Origin: Oncomelania hupensis
Taxonomy: Eukaryota > Mollusca > Gastropoda > Littorinimorpha > Pomatiopsidae
Reading direction: 5' to 3'
Assembly (NCBI GenBank): GCA_036898135.1
Contig: CM072514.1
Location: forward strand, 7,323,637-7,387,636
DNA: 64,000 nt
A program made the translations under genes and the position numbers. Shown here piece by piece: positions 1-10,950 of this stretch (position 1 is the stretch's first letter; the number at the start of each line of letters is the position of its first letter). The notes under the pieces were generated by a model. It saw only the letters and a list, made by a program, of their open reading frames with translations. It was not told where the DNA came from and ran no database searches.

Positions 1-977
1 GGAACCTTATTTCGTTTATAAAGCACACACACGCACACTCCACCATACACAACAAATAACTATAACCATTGATAGACAGTTGTGAGGAATAATAATTGTC
101 TTACATGTGATAAATTATAAATTACAGCACATTGAAATATATTTAATCTGAATTGATTGATAAACGTTGTTGAGTAATATTACCTACTAGATTAAGTAAC
201 CCTGTGATTGTATAGTTTTGTCTGGGGGAATTATTTCGCCAGATATTAATTAATTAATTAATAATTTAGATTAATTTCTTACAAATTCTATTTTGCATAA
301 AGGATAAATTTTCATATTCATTTTATATAATATAAAAGACTTGTTGTATCTATTTGAAGTTTAAGTGGAACAAAGTTTGAATATTTATAAAGATTTAAAG
401 CAGTTGCTTACTGTATATTTACCTTGTTGTCAGTAAGCTGTTCCAGACATCATTATTATAAATTCTCTTGTACATTTTGTAGTTAGTCATTGTTCATTTT
501 GATTTAATTATCATTATTATTTTGAGCGAATTGTTTATGTATTAGTTTGGGGTTATATTAGTGGGATTGAGGGTTGGTAGGTTGGGAAGTGGGATAAAGG
601 GAGTTAATTTTGAGTATGAATGTGTGTGTGAAATAAAGAAAATTGTCTTGTTACTTCTGGTCTTGTCTTTTAGAGTTTATTTAGGTGTTGGTTTTTTTTT
701 CTCGTGTGAAAGAGCACACATGTCGAACCTCTGTTGAGGCAGTTGGGACGTGACACTTACTATTTCAGAGCACAAACAAAAGCAATTAAAATGAAATGCA
801 ATTGATTTATTAAATCTCATAGAAAGGCATATCAAGAATAAATAACATATTATTAGACCACAATACATCCGACACAATACTGAGAACAACCTTAAAAGCA
901 TCAGTTATTTTTATTCATTGTTTATATGGTCTAGCGGACTACGACGAGCTGAATTAGGACCACTCACTAAATAGGTC
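1..977. other. AT-rich non-coding DNA
   Basis: I see no convincing exon here. The sequence is AT-rich with scattered short repeats. There is an AATAAA at about 632, but no coding exon feeds into it. A short segment at about 925-965 resembles the 3' end of repeat family J (see 978-1569) but lacks the rest of that repeat. Open frames in this stretch are short and have no recognisable domain. It could be an intron of the EGF gene that continues to the right, or intergenic DNA. Confidence 0.5.
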
Positions 978-1569
978 ATCTATCACAACATTACATTATT
1001 GTTGCTGTAGGTCCATCGGACTCTTCCGAGCCAAATCAGGACCGGACAACCCCCAATCCGCATAAAAGATCTGCCGAAAAAACCCTAGGTGGAAAACTAA
1101 ATGCCCTCCACCAGCCAGTCACTTTACAATAAAGACATCCCACGCAGGGTACGCTGAGGCTGCACTCTAATTTATCGAACCCCCGTTTACAAAAACAAAA
1201 TAGAATACAAACATCATTATAAATTATCAACAAAACATATACATATAAAATGCCTAAATTGCTAAATAATAACATCATAGGAGGCCCTAGTGACCACCTG
1301 GCAGAAAGCATCCAATATTCCCAAGCTGATCCAACAGACCTCATACACAAAAGGAGTCTTGTCCCGGAAGAGTTTTAAAGAAAAAAGGTAGGTGACTGGC
1401 CTAGCGAAGAAGAAGATAGTATAGCAGATTGATAGAACAGAGCATTACTGAGAAAGAGCAAATGAGAAAGACAGCGACAGAGGGAATTTAAAGCACTAAA
1501 TTTCCAGAAAGTGGGGATACTATTTATACTGAAACCCCCGGCACCCCAACGGGGGTATCTATCACAACA
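978..1569 (-). mobile_element. Repeat family J, copy 1, with 13-bp target duplication
   Basis: This is a 566-bp interspersed repeat (991-1556) on the minus strand. It is bracketed by the direct repeat atctatcacaaca at 978-990 and 1557-1569. Other copies lie at 3740-4077 (-), 11897-12432 (+) and 47572-48160 (-), with a tail-only piece at 3353-3409. Read in element orientation it begins with a C/G-rich block followed by a TATAAATAG-like motif. It ends in a 'cctgatttggctcgg...gctggacctaaagcaacaat' type 3' end with a short repeat tail. The long TSD and variable 5' truncation point to target-primed retrotransposition, so this is a SINE or a LINE-dependent element. Open frames in it are shared between copies but look like no known protein. 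The family is not identified. Confidence 0.75.
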
Positions 1570-2384
1570 AAATCAAAAACATGTTTAGGATCTGCAAACA
1601 CGTACACCCATACAAAATTAAAATTTTACGATATAAGCAATGCTGAGGGTGTCAGACTTCCCACCTAATTTATCCTCCTCAGATGACAAAAATGCGTTAA
1701 AGATATACGACACATATTCTAAGACTTCAAATACATACATAAAAAAGCCGAATCGACAAATAACAGAGACCCAAAGATCATCCCAGTACAATGTCACCTT
1801 TTATAGCCACCAGTCTGGCATGTTAACCACAATATCATAAAATTGCAGAGAAAAACAAAACAGGGAATGATGGTAAAAATACAGGTGAATGACACATTGA
1901 AAGGGTGAATACTGTAGACAACAGAAAAGGCAGAAATTCAAAGATAGAAAAGGGGAAATTGTAAGTTAAACTTCCAGAAACTGGGGAAACTAAACGGAAG
2001 GATCCCCCTGGGGGGGTGAAGAGGAGGGACCTTCATTTAGCATCCTCAGATGACAAACACTATTAAGAAACATAACTGATGAGAAATACTTGCCCAAATT
2101 AAAAAAAAAATCTGGATCGGCAAATTCAAATGTTTTACAACATATAAGAGATCCAAAGATCATCCCAGTACGTACAGTTTTACTACTTAATCACCACTTA
2201 CTGGCAGGATAAACAAGAATATCATAAAACTGCAGAGGAGAAATATTAAAAAAAGAGGTAAAAGGAAAAAAATACACAAAGAAAGACTACATAAACTGTA
2301 CACTTCCAGCATATATATAAAAAAAACAGGGTAAACGTTTGACATTTAACATGCCCAAAACATTGGGAAGATTATGTAAAACTT
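1570..2384. repeat. Diverged tandem duplication, non-coding
   Basis: No gene is visible. Two diverged copies of one segment lie next to each other, at about 1680-1880 and 2040-2250. Both carry the string 'ccaaagatcatcccagtac' followed by a similar stretch ending near 'atatcataaaa(t/c)tgcagag'. The two C-runs near 1541 and 2005 resemble the 5' end of repeat family J. Confidence 0.5.
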
Positions 2385-3352
2385 GGGGGGAAAATATTCA
2401 TGGCAGCGGTACTAACCAGTATATATACACACACTAATTATGTACAAAAACTTCAAGAGGTGAATAAACCATTACTCTATGTTTGAAATCAAAACTCACA
2501 TAAATGTATCAATAAAACAGTAACAATTGTCATAAATGTATAAAAATTATGAAAACATACTAGGTACAAGTTAACATACTTTAAACAGCAAACGGTAAGA
2601 TTATAAACAGAATAAGATTATTAGACCTATAATACTTGGATAAAAAATTATATTAAAGCCAGGACTACAGAAATTTAAAGTAAGTCAACACAGGCAGTAA
2701 GTAAATCACTAAATGTAATAATCTTTTTAAAACTAGTAGAAAAGACCACATCTAGCCATAATTATTATGCACACACAAAAAAAGATAAAAGCTAAATAGA
2801 GAAATTACAGAGCCACAATAACAGTCAACACTTGAATAGAAAATAAAAGCTAAAATTGCATTAAAATTGGAGATAGCATTACTTTTACTTAATCACCAAA
2901 CTACTGCTAGACATCATGATTAGCAAACATCAGGAAAACACTGTGGCATGTAACAAAGGCATCAAAAGTTGGGCAACAGGCGCAGACTGAGTAAATTCAA
3001 CACAGAGTAGAACACATAGATATACTATTGTATTTATTGTGGGGAAAAAGTCCACAGTAAAAACATAATACTCGTGGAAAGACTAGAGAAATTTGAAATA
3101 ATTAAATACAACGTCTAACGCGTGGACCAAAATAGTGCCTCTTTTATGGATAGCGGTCAAAATAATGGTAGTCTAGATGTCACAATGTATATATCGAGAA
3201 AAACACTTTGGCACATAATAAATTTTAATTTTGTAAATCTCGGGGGGAAAATATTTATGGCAACCAGAATAGATACACACACTAAAAACTTCAAGAGATG
3301 AATAAACCATTACTGTATGTTTAAAATCAAAACTTAAAGAAATGTATCAATA

Positions 3353-3409
3353 GTTTGATTGATTGATTGATTTATTGTTGCTTTAGGTCCAGAGGACTCT
3401 TCCGAGCCC
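3353..3409 (-). mobile_element. 57-bp tail-only insertion of family J
   Basis: This is the 3' end of family J alone, with a (gatt)n tail. It is flanked by the 12-bp direct repeat aatgtatcaata at 3341-3352 and 3410-3421. Unit 1 of the tandem duplication has the empty site 'aatgtatcaataaaacag' at about 2503, which proves that this is an insertion. It is an extreme 5' truncation, as expected from aborted target-primed reverse transcription. Confidence 0.85.
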
Positions 3410-3739
3410 AATGTATCAATAAAACAGTAAAAATTGTCATAAATGAATATAATTATGAAAACATACCAGGTATAAGTAAACGTACTTGAAACAGCAAATG
3501 GTAAGATTAAAAACAGAATAAGATCATTAGACCTGTAATACTTGGATAAAAAAATAATATTAAAGCCAGGAATACAGAAATTTAAAGTAATTCAACACAG
3601 GCAGTAAGTAAATCACTAAATGTAATATTCTTTTTAAAACTTATAGAAAAGACCACAACTAGCCATAATTATAATGCACAAAAAAGATAAAAGCTAAATA
3701 AAGAAATTTAAGAGCCAAGATAATAGTCAACACTTGAAT

Positions 3740-4077
3740 TGATTGATTGATTCATTGTTGCTTTAGGTCCAGCGGACTCTTCCGAGCCAAATCAGGACCG
3801 GACAACCCCCGATCCGCATAAAAGATCTGCTGAAACAACCCCAGTGGGAAAATTGAATGCCCTCCACCGGCCAGTCACTTTACAATAAAGACATCCCACG
3901 CGGGGGACGGCTGAGGGTTGACCTCAACTACGCGAACACCCCGGTTACAAAAACAAAATAGAATACAAACATCATTATAAATCATCAACCAAACACATAC
4001 ATATAAAATGTCTATAGTGCTAAATAGTACATTCATAGGAAGCCCTAGTGACCACCCGGCAGAAAGCGTCCAACACT
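3740..4077 (-). mobile_element. Repeat family J, copy 2, 5'-truncated, with 12-bp TSD
   Basis: This is the 338-bp 3' portion of family J. It is flanked by caacacttgaat at 3728-3739 and 4078-4089. The empty site is present in the neighbouring duplicate unit near 2831. It begins on the + strand with (tgat)n tail sequence, so the element lies on the minus strand. Compared with copy 1 (566 bp) it lacks the 5' part. Confidence 0.85.
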
Positions 4078-4767
4078 CAACACTTGAATAGAAAATGAAA
4101 GCTAAAATTGCATTAAAAATAGAGATAGCATTAATTTTACAAGTAATCACCAAACTACTGCTAGACATCATGATAACACTGTGGCATGTAACATAGCCAT
4201 GAAAAGTTGGGCAACCAGTGCAGACTGAGTAAATTCAACACAGAGTAGAACACATATATGTACTATTATACATATTGCGGGGAAAAAATCCACATTAAAA
4301 CTATAATACTCGTTTAAAATAGAAAAGTGTAAAATAATTAAACACAACAATGGCTAACGCGTGGACCCAAATGTGGCTACTTTTATGGATAGCGGTCAAA
4401 ATAATGGTAGATGTCACAATGAATGTGCAAACGTAATCGAGAAAAACACTTTGGCACATAATAAATTTTAAATTAAAATTAGTTGAACTGACTAACTTCA
4501 CTAAGGCAATAGCGCAGGCAGCAAAATATTGCTAGAATGACTAGAAAACAATAATGAAAGGCAGTTTAGCAAAGAAAACATCAGCCAGCATACCAGTCTA
4601 ATTAACAAAAAGCAACAACAACAAATGTATCAACTCTTAATAATATTAAACAAAATACACTCAACACAAAGATCATATATTAATTTTTTTTATAATGATG
4701 CATTTCTTTATAGACAATATTCATGTACACATACAAGCATACATATACATTCATACACACATACATA

Positions 4768-4913
4768 TCATTCTCTTTCCCTAGCAAGCTTCTCCAACAT
4801 CCTCCGCTTTCTTCCATCATCACAATCCGCCGCATTTTGCAGCCAGTCCTGCAGGGCCTTCTTAATTTGACAGTTTGTCGCATCTTTTGTTGGACGATTC
4901 TGTCTAACAGCAC
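4768..4913 (-). pseudogene. Last exon of the DUF4806-like pseudogene
   Basis: On the minus strand the acceptor 'ctccag' is followed by an exon encoding about 48 residues ending in '...RRMLEKLARERE' and a TGA stop (4768-4770). It contains 'QIKKALQDWLQNAAD' and a GRKRR-like basic string, matching the end of DUF4806-type proteins. Its phase joins perfectly with the donor of the 5404-5563 exon, giving '...SVIYSAVRQN...' across the junction. The exon itself is intact. Confidence 0.65.
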
Positions 4914-5403
4914 CTGGAGTTTAAGAAGCAATAAACACAATTTAGGTCCACATGTATTTGCTTAAAATAACAGATCTTGTGTCTGCCACTATATGAGTGT
5001 ACACAACGAGAATTGTAATATTATGTAAATTATTCATCAAATATTTTATTCCATATATTATGCCTGTATTTACTATATTTTCAATCTACTGTAAAGTTTA
5101 AAAATTGATTGTGAATCTACACAAATATAACATTCTAAAACTAATACTATAACATTCAAATGCTGTTAAATGCTCCACCTGTCAAGTTGTTTGGCCCCAT
5201 GAAAATCAGTTAATGTGCACCTGTACAGACAGGTATTTCCTCTTACAGCTGAATGAACATAACCCAACTTGTACAGTTATATGCATTTAGATTGTTTGAT
5301 GGCACAAGGCTCCCCTAAAAGCACTGATTATCTATCTAACCCATTTACACAAATCAAAAGACTAATAACTTAAATAAGCATAAGAAGTTTAAAAAGTACT
5401 TAC

Positions 5404-5563
5404 TGTAAATTACGCTTTTCAGCCATAGCGACGAGAATCCCACCTTGCCTCCAACGCCTGTCCAGTTAGTACGTTTTGCCAGGTCGCTTCCAAGCACAGC
5501 TTTCATAATATTGTTTCAAATTTCTTTTATTGTTGATCCTCCAATGATGCTAAGGTACTTGAG
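5404..5563 (-). pseudogene. DUF4806-like exon with an in-frame TGA
   Basis: The acceptor is 'ccactag' and the donor is a strong 'gtaagta'. The exon is 160 nt, phase 0 to 1. It reads 'LKYLSIIGGSTIKEI', then a TGA, then a stretch ending in 'NWTGVGGKVGFSSLW'. These are the recognisable core features of DUF4806: a hydrophobic helix, an IGG turn, and 'LA..xNWTG..GK..F..L'. The TGA sits where the family usually has a basic residue, so a CGA-to-TGA change is a simple explanation. This is the clearest single sign that the locus is dead. Confidence 0.65.
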
Positions 5564-6059
5564 CTAGTGGAAAAAAAACAATGTAAAATGTATAACTTAT
5601 ATGATGCATTCTCAGCCATCTTGCACAATAATCTGACTTCTAAACCACAATACATATATGTTTCAGTGAAATTCTCATAATGGCGCCAAGAGTGATTTCT
5701 TTTAAATATGGTAACAACACAAACTGCTTTATCTCATTTTTTATTCCATTTTCCTGTAAATTTACTGCAGCAATGTGCACATGGATTTAAGTTGAGGAAC
5801 TATGCAATATTAATAAATAATATTATTAGTTTTTATACTCACATGTAACATGTAAGCAGCATTAATCGTGCCGTTTTAATCGTACAATCACTCATATCTT
5901 ACAGAATTACAGCTGGGGTTCCCTTAAATATGTTTGAACAGTATTAAAATTGATGTTAGTTTTAGTTACAATAAAATATTCCATTTTCACTAGGTTATAC
6001 ATGAAAAGTAAAACTAATCTTCAACAAACTCCTCTTTTTTAATACACATCATTACTTAC

Positions 6060-6137
6060 GCATGTGACTTGGCCTCTGTCGACTATCAGCAGTGCGTGAC
6101 TGGGAAAGATGAGGACTATACTGCAGGTTATTCCCAT
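6060..6137 (-). pseudogene. Probable small exon of the DUF4806-like pseudogene
   Basis: On the minus strand this 78-nt block has an acceptor 'tttgcag' and an ideal donor 'gtaagt'. In one frame it encodes a polar, serine/arginine-rich stretch beginning GNNLQYSPHLSQ. No domain is visible. Support is splice-site quality and position only. Confidence 0.4.
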
Positions 6138-6585
6138 CTGCAAATCAAATAAATAATAGTAACATCCACACTCAGGACAAACATTCTGCCTACAAATCAA
6201 TGTATGTCCGAAGTATTTGAATATGTCCAGCAAGAAAAAAACATATAAATAAGCCTGTTTCTGATAAACCAGCGAACCTTTTTTTGTCCTGCAGACCCTC
6301 TTAACCATATTGTGACATGCAGACCCTTTCAAATTATATTTAACAACAAACAAAAAACACCCTAGGCCCAATTACTCTATAAATTGTGTTTACCAAGTGA
6401 TTTCTGAGCAGAACACAATAACATAATTTAACACTTAACAACAGTATAGGTTACTAATACTTAGCAATGACAACTATGTACAGATACATTTTAAAATGTG
6501 CAAAATGATGCAAACTGTAACTAATAATAATAAAGCTGACTTATATAGCGCAGATTTCCTGCCTATGATCAGGCGCACTGCACTG

Positions 6586-6835
6586 TACATTAAAACCATT
6601 TTAAAACATTATTTAAAAGACAGTAATAAATACCAAATATACTTAATTACAATCAGCAAAACTAAATAAAAAGGACCCATGCACCTACTACATTAAAGGT
6701 ACTATCTATGTGTGCGCTTTATATTAAAACCATTTGAAAACATTGATTAAAAGACACTAAAAATTAATACATACCAAAGATACATAATTACAATCAGGAA
6801 ACCAAACTAAATACAAATTACAAGACCATGCATGG
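6586..6835. repeat. Short diverged tandem repeat beside a retroposon-like 3' end
   Basis: Two similar stretches, about 6586-6684 and 6717-6835, each carry 'attaaaaccatttt/tgaaaacatt' and 'ttacaatcag(c/g)aaa'. Just left, 6520-6550 reads (taa)n followed by 'cttatatagcgcag'. This resembles the 3' ends of SINE/LINE copies elsewhere in the window, such as 63.8 kb. All of it lies within an intron of the pseudogene. Confidence 0.45.
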
Positions 6836-6867
6836 AAAATCACATAATACATATTAACAAACGTTAC

Positions 6868-7038
6868 CTCTGTAACTGTAAGGACTGGTGCCTGAGAACT
6901 GCAGTGGCCATGCCGAGCTATTTGTTGCAACAGGACTAGGTGAAGGAGGGGGTGGTGGCGGAACTGGCAAAGCATTCTTGCGAGCAGTGGGTGTGGATGA
7001 CACTGGCAATGCGGAGGTACATTGCCCTGTTTTTTTAC
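6868..7038 (-). pseudogene. Proline-rich exon of the DUF4806-like pseudogene
   Basis: The minus-strand acceptor 'tgttcag' is at 7039-7044 and the donor 'gtaacg' follows 6868. It encodes about 57 residues with a proline run (PVPPPPPPSPSPVAT) and otherwise low-complexity Ser/Thr/Ala. Such linkers are common between the two conserved parts of this kind of protein. The exon is open throughout. Confidence 0.5.
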
Positions 7039-7189
7039 CTGAACACAATAAAGCAGATATAGACTGAACGATTGATTTCACACCAAATAACAAGCCTTCA
7101 AAGCAATGCGAACAAAGTTTCAAGCATATACATTTTTAATGCAATCTCGCCATAATTAAACAAAAAGAGCTAAACATTTTTGCCATAGT

Positions 7190-7600
7190 AACCAGTGTGT
7201 CCCTTTGTCTGCTTAACAAAAGATCTGGCTAGCGTGTCACAAATGAAACAACTGATGAAGACATTGCATGAATAGTTCAGGAACTTCTTGAACTGTAAAT
7301 AACTCAGCATGCAACTTGATCATCTCGTTGATAAAGTCATCAAAGTACTGTGCAACATCTGTTGGCTTCTGACTTCCACAATATAAACCAATAACAAATG
7401 GACTAACAACAGGTGAAACAATTTTGCCTAAAATTGGCCACATCTGATTTACAGAGCTCTTGAATAATGGCAGACCATCAATGTTAATTTGAATGAAAAC
7501 ATCATATGTAGCAAAGTGTTGTGATGTTTGTGATAAGATTGCTTTCAATGTACTGGATATAGCCTACCAAAATGAAAGTATGATCCATCTGCCATTTGTT
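7190..7600 (-). pseudogene. Central transposase-related block, frameshifted
   Basis: On the minus strand one frame (7548-7237) encodes 103 residues including 'NIDGLPLFKSSVNQMWPILG', 'FVIGLYCGSQKP' and 'YFDDFINEMIKLH'. The frame then hits a stop, while the next conserved piece ('SFICDTLARSF...GHTGYYG', about 7245-7190) continues in another frame. This motif series occurs in a widespread family of uncharacterised invertebrate proteins related to transposases. The frame change supports pseudogene status. A sequencing error cannot be excluded for this one position. Confidence 0.6.
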
Positions 7601-8519
7601 TGATTTCATAATGCATTGAAGTGTTAAGAAGAGTTCTGGGATCATTAAGACATTAGGCAAATGCAAAATCTTCAAAAGCCCCGAAAAAGAGTAGCCCAGT
7701 CTGAAAGTTCTCTTTGTAATTTGGAGTCTGACTCAGTGACTGTATTTCATGATTTTGTGCTTCCCCTTCAGAAACGTTTTCTTCACAATCCAAATCAGCC
7801 TCTCTCATGAGAACAGCCTACTGAACTAGAGAATTTTTCAAACTCTTCAATATTATTTTCAATGTCTGTGTTACTACTGTTAGCATTGCATGCTAGATGA
7901 TTTGTGGCCCCATCAAAATGATTTATTTTAAGCCTGACTTTTCAGTTTGATTTCTGCACCCATGTGGTACAATACATTAATAGTAGGCCTATACAATCTT
8001 CAGCATTGGACTGCTGAAAAGCATAAATATGTTCTTGAACTCTTTTCTTTCTTCTTCTTAACTTTGTCCAATACGAAGGGTGGTTGGTTTTGTCCGCCAT
8101 AACTGGTGTTCACGTTAGTCTAATTCCATTGAAAAAAAAACATTGAGGGGACCTAGGCCTACCTATACTATAGGCTACATTGTGACTGTCTAATCGGTAC
8201 AAGAAATAAACGGTATTCACAATGAAACTTATCAGAACTGAGGCGAACGATTCACAAATTTCTCTAGACTGTATAGAGACAGAAATAGAGTGCACTGTAA
8301 CAGTCTTCTCTACAAACCACAAACTGACTCGCTAATCAAACTCAGTGACAAAACTACATCATGTAGCCTACATGTACGGCTCACAGAGTCACACGCAGTA
8401 CCCACAAAAGACAAGCAAGATAACAAAATTCTAAAACAATTAAGGCCTTCTTGCCTTCAGGCAAGATCATTAAATTATAAAACATAAAAATTCTCACTTA
8501 TCTGTTCAACAAGCAACAA

Positions 8520-8660
8520 GCTATCAGAAAATGGCCGCCTTCTGCACTTGAATTTCTCTGTGGTCTCGTGGATGCATCTCTAGGCATGCGCAGAAACTGA
8601 GGCATTAGGCATATTCGCGAAGGCTTGGCGCCGGCCGTGTCTTCAACAACGGGCCGTATC
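8520..8660. promoter_or_regulatory. Candidate TATA-less promoter block upstream of the pseudogene
   Basis: A locally G+C-rich stretch in AT-rich surroundings carries 'aaaatggccgcc' (YY1-like) at about 8529 and 'gcatgcgcag' (NRF1-like half palindrome) at about 8584. It lies about 430-560 bp upstream of the putative start codon at 8099 on the minus strand. This is motif-level inference only. Confidence 0.25.
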
Positions 8661-8742
8661 ACGGCCGATGAAGTTAACCAGCATCTTTTGCAGCCACAAA
8701 GGGCGCTGTCGGTCCTGCATCGAAACTAAGACGGCAATTGCC

Positions 8743-9950
8743 GTACGCACATGGCTTACTTTACTACAGGCCTACTCAACGCGCAACTGGAGTCTGGGAC
8801 TGGAGGCCTACTTTGTCTATGTAGATTACATTAGTGTGAGACTTTTCTTTAACACATCATGAAATTAAATTTAAGTTTACTTGTTTATAAGCTTGTAGAA
8901 GGCATATTTTATTATATATTTCTTTCAATTTAGGTGATTTTTATTTAATTTTTATCATGGGCTAGTGCTTAACTCCCTCTAAGTTGAGTGCAGTAAATCC
9001 ACTAATATGTGACTGAAAGTAAATAATTATACATGGAAGGATACCAAAATATCTGTAAAATTTCTTTGAAGACTCAAAGAAAAAAACAACCCACCCTATC
9101 CCTCCTGTGAGCCGATACATACTTATTTGCTCAAAGCCGAAGCAGTGCTCCCTTGTTTCATACTCATAGAGAGTGATACAAATAATACAAAGAACAGCAA
9201 GTAGTTATAGTCAAAAACAAGAACTACACAATTAACACTAACCTGTGTGGTAAGCACAATCATTATTAGGACAGTTTCAGTCGCTTGAGGGAGGGCTCTT
9301 TTGTTGATTTATAGCCTGTTTTACACCCGTAAACACATTTTCTCCCCATCTTTGGCGCTCAAACAACACGTTCAAAATAATGTACTTCTTGTCACCTACG
9401 CAATCGATGTGTGTTGGTAATAGTTTCACTGCAAGTAAATAATTATACATGGAAGGATACCAAAATATCTGTAAAATTTCTTTGAAGACTCAAAGAAAAA
9501 AACAACCAACCCTATCCCTCCTGTGAGCCGATACATACTTATTTGCTCAAAGCCGAAGCAGTGCTCCCTTGTTTCATACTCATAGAGAGTGATACAAATA
9601 ATACAAAGAACAGCAAGTAGTTATAGTCAAAAACAAGAACTACACAATTAACACTAACCTGTGTGGTAAGCACAATCATTATCAGGACAGTTTCAGTCGC
9701 ATGAGGGAGGGCTCTTTTGTTGATTTATACTTATAGCCTGTTTTACACCCGTAAACACAACATTTTCTCCCCATCTTTGGCGCTCAAACAACACGTTCAA
9801 AATAATGTACTTCTCGTCACCTACGCAATCGATGTGTGTTGGTAATAGTTTCACTGCTGACTGGAGACAGAGGCAGGCAAAAGTCGGCCTCCAGTCTACA
9901 ATCGCGCGTTACGTTGAGTAGGCCTGTAGTAAAGTAAGCTATGCGTACGC
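8743..9950. repeat. Inverted repeat pair (arms ~70 bp) bracketing a tandem duplication
   Basis: The left arm at about 8743-8813 and the right arm at about 9881-9950 are reverse complements with minor differences. Both contain 'cttactttactacaggcc' or its complement. They enclose the 0.42-kb tandem duplication at 9016-9857. There is no ORF of interest. It may be a foldback or MITE-like structure or an inverted duplication. No target duplication was recognised. Confidence 0.55.
9016..9857. repeat. Tandem duplication, two ~420-bp units
   Basis: Units at about 9016-9431 and 9432-9857 are nearly identical. They differ by a few substitutions and small insertions, such as 'acaacattttctcc' versus 'acattttctcc'. 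Both begin 'agtaaataattatacatgg' and end 'gtaatagtttcactgc'. The high identity indicates a recent duplication. No coding sequence is evident. Confidence 0.85.
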
Positions 9951-10195
9951 ATCATACCGTTACCCAGCCAACAGATGCCGATGATGGGCCGTCGTAGACG
10001 GGTTACTTGGGAATACCGTTGCGAACATGTAAAAAATAGAATGAACTAAAGCTGTTGCCTCATTTTAAATCGCAAAAACAGCGTAAAATCCCGATTTTCC
10101 ACATTTCTTTATCACTGCACACAACCTCACAGTAATACGACTTTTATCTGCGAATCCCCTAAAAACATAAAGTTTCATTCCCTAAACAATAAATT

Positions 10196-10439
10196 CTTTA
10201 CGTAAATAATGTATTATTTATCAACATCTTCTAAATAATACATTATTTAACAATATAAGTAAACACATCATTATTTAGAAACATTTCTAAATACAGTAAT
10301 ACATTATTTCACACAATCTGCTAAATAATGCCTTATATAGGTAAATAATTCATTATTTAGCAACAATGCCTTATTTACCTATATCATGACAGATTTACCT
10401 AAACAATATACTGTTTAGGTAAATAATAAATTATTTACC

Positions 10440-10494
<55 letters not shown>
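10196..10494. repeat. Cluster of short AT palindromes followed by an (AT)n tract
   Basis: Between 10196 and 10440 there is a series of imperfect palindromes built on TAAATAAT...ATTATTTA, for example 'taaataatgtattattta', 'taaataatacattattta' and 'ggtaaataataaattattta'. An uninterrupted (AT)n follows from about 10444 to 10493. The right duplicate at 13.2 kb retains only the first of these. The sequence could extrude hairpins. No function is assigned. Confidence 0.6.
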
Positions 10495-10497
<3 letters not shown>

Positions 10498-10824
10498 TAT
10501 AGAAATCTGACATTGTTTGTAAACGAATGATTTTTTTTACAGAAAATATGCTTCTAAATAAAGATTTTTTTAGGTAAAATTGGTGAAATATTTTACAAAG
10601 AGAATTCCATAATAACGCGAGTTGATATGTCCTGGTAAAAATCAATGAAGGCAGAAGACAGAAGAACAAAGCTTTCGTCAAGGGGAATGCACAAATATTA
10701 CACAATTTATGTCGTCACTGACAGAGGTCCGTCCAAGAAAGTTCTGGAAATACGAATATTTATGTATCCATTATATTATACTGAATTAATGTAAAATGAT
10801 GTGCGTGTAAACATTTTATTTCAG

Positions 10825-10950
10825 ATGATGATGAGTGTACGGCCAACACCCACAACTGTGGCAGCTATGGTACCTGTCACAACACTGATGGTTCTTACAC
10901 CTGTACTTGTCCAGCTGGATTCTCTGGTAGCGGGACAACATCATGTCAAG
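10825..10950 (+). CDS. EGF exon 1 of a multi-EGF membrane protein (calcium-binding type)
   Basis: This is a 126-nt exon between acceptor 'ttatttcag' and donor 'gtaaca', phase 1 at both ends. It encodes 42 residues starting DDDECTANTHNCGS and ending in a CxCPxGF-type loop. Six cysteines have EGF spacing and the D-x-D/N-E-C start is typical of calcium-binding EGF repeats. It would sit outside the cell as part of a string of EGF modules. It is followed by further phase-1 EGF exons on the same strand and eventually by a transmembrane exon at 55006, so I treat it as one gene. Upstream exons were not found in the window. Because the phases are symmetric, loss or gain of this exon keeps the frame. 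Confidence 0.85.

Larger units (their letters stand above)
2385..4476. repeat. Tandem duplication of a ~0.85-kb non-coding unit
   Basis: Unit 1 (about 2385-3240) and unit 2 (about 3243-4476) match along their length. Both contain, in order, 'gaataaaccattact', 'ggtaagattataaac/ggtaagattaaaaac', 'gccataattat', 'caaactactgctagacatcatga', 'gcagactgagtaaattcaa' and 'gatagcggtcaaaataatgg'. Unit 2 is longer only because it carries two retroposed insertions of family J, at 3353-3409 and 3740-4077. The duplication therefore predates those insertions. No coding function is seen. Confidence 0.8.
4768..8099 (-). pseudogene. Decayed multi-exon gene with DUF4806-like C-terminus
   Basis: Minus-strand exon-like blocks line up in order. 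A start ATG at 8099-8097 opens a lysine/arginine-rich N-terminus (MADKTNHPSYW...). A central block at about 7190-7600 carries 'DGLPLFKSS' and 'FVIGLYCG' and then, in another frame, 'SFICD' and 'GHTGYYG'. A proline-rich exon follows at 6868-7038, a small exon at 6060-6137, a DUF4806-like exon at 5404-5563 and a last exon with stop at 4768-4913. The combination of a transposase-related central region with a C-terminal DUF4806-type domain is known from many uncharacterised invertebrate proteins. Here the central block shifts frame and the DUF4806 exon has an in-frame TGA, so I call it a pseudogene. The function of the family is not known to me. It could be a domesticated or dead transposon-related gene. 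Confidence 0.6.

Noticed and set aside
1036..1350. 104-codon minus-strand frame, similar to frames at 12106-12421 and 3875-4171
   Set aside because: It lies in repeat family J; similarity reflects the repeat, and frames are not conserved among copies.
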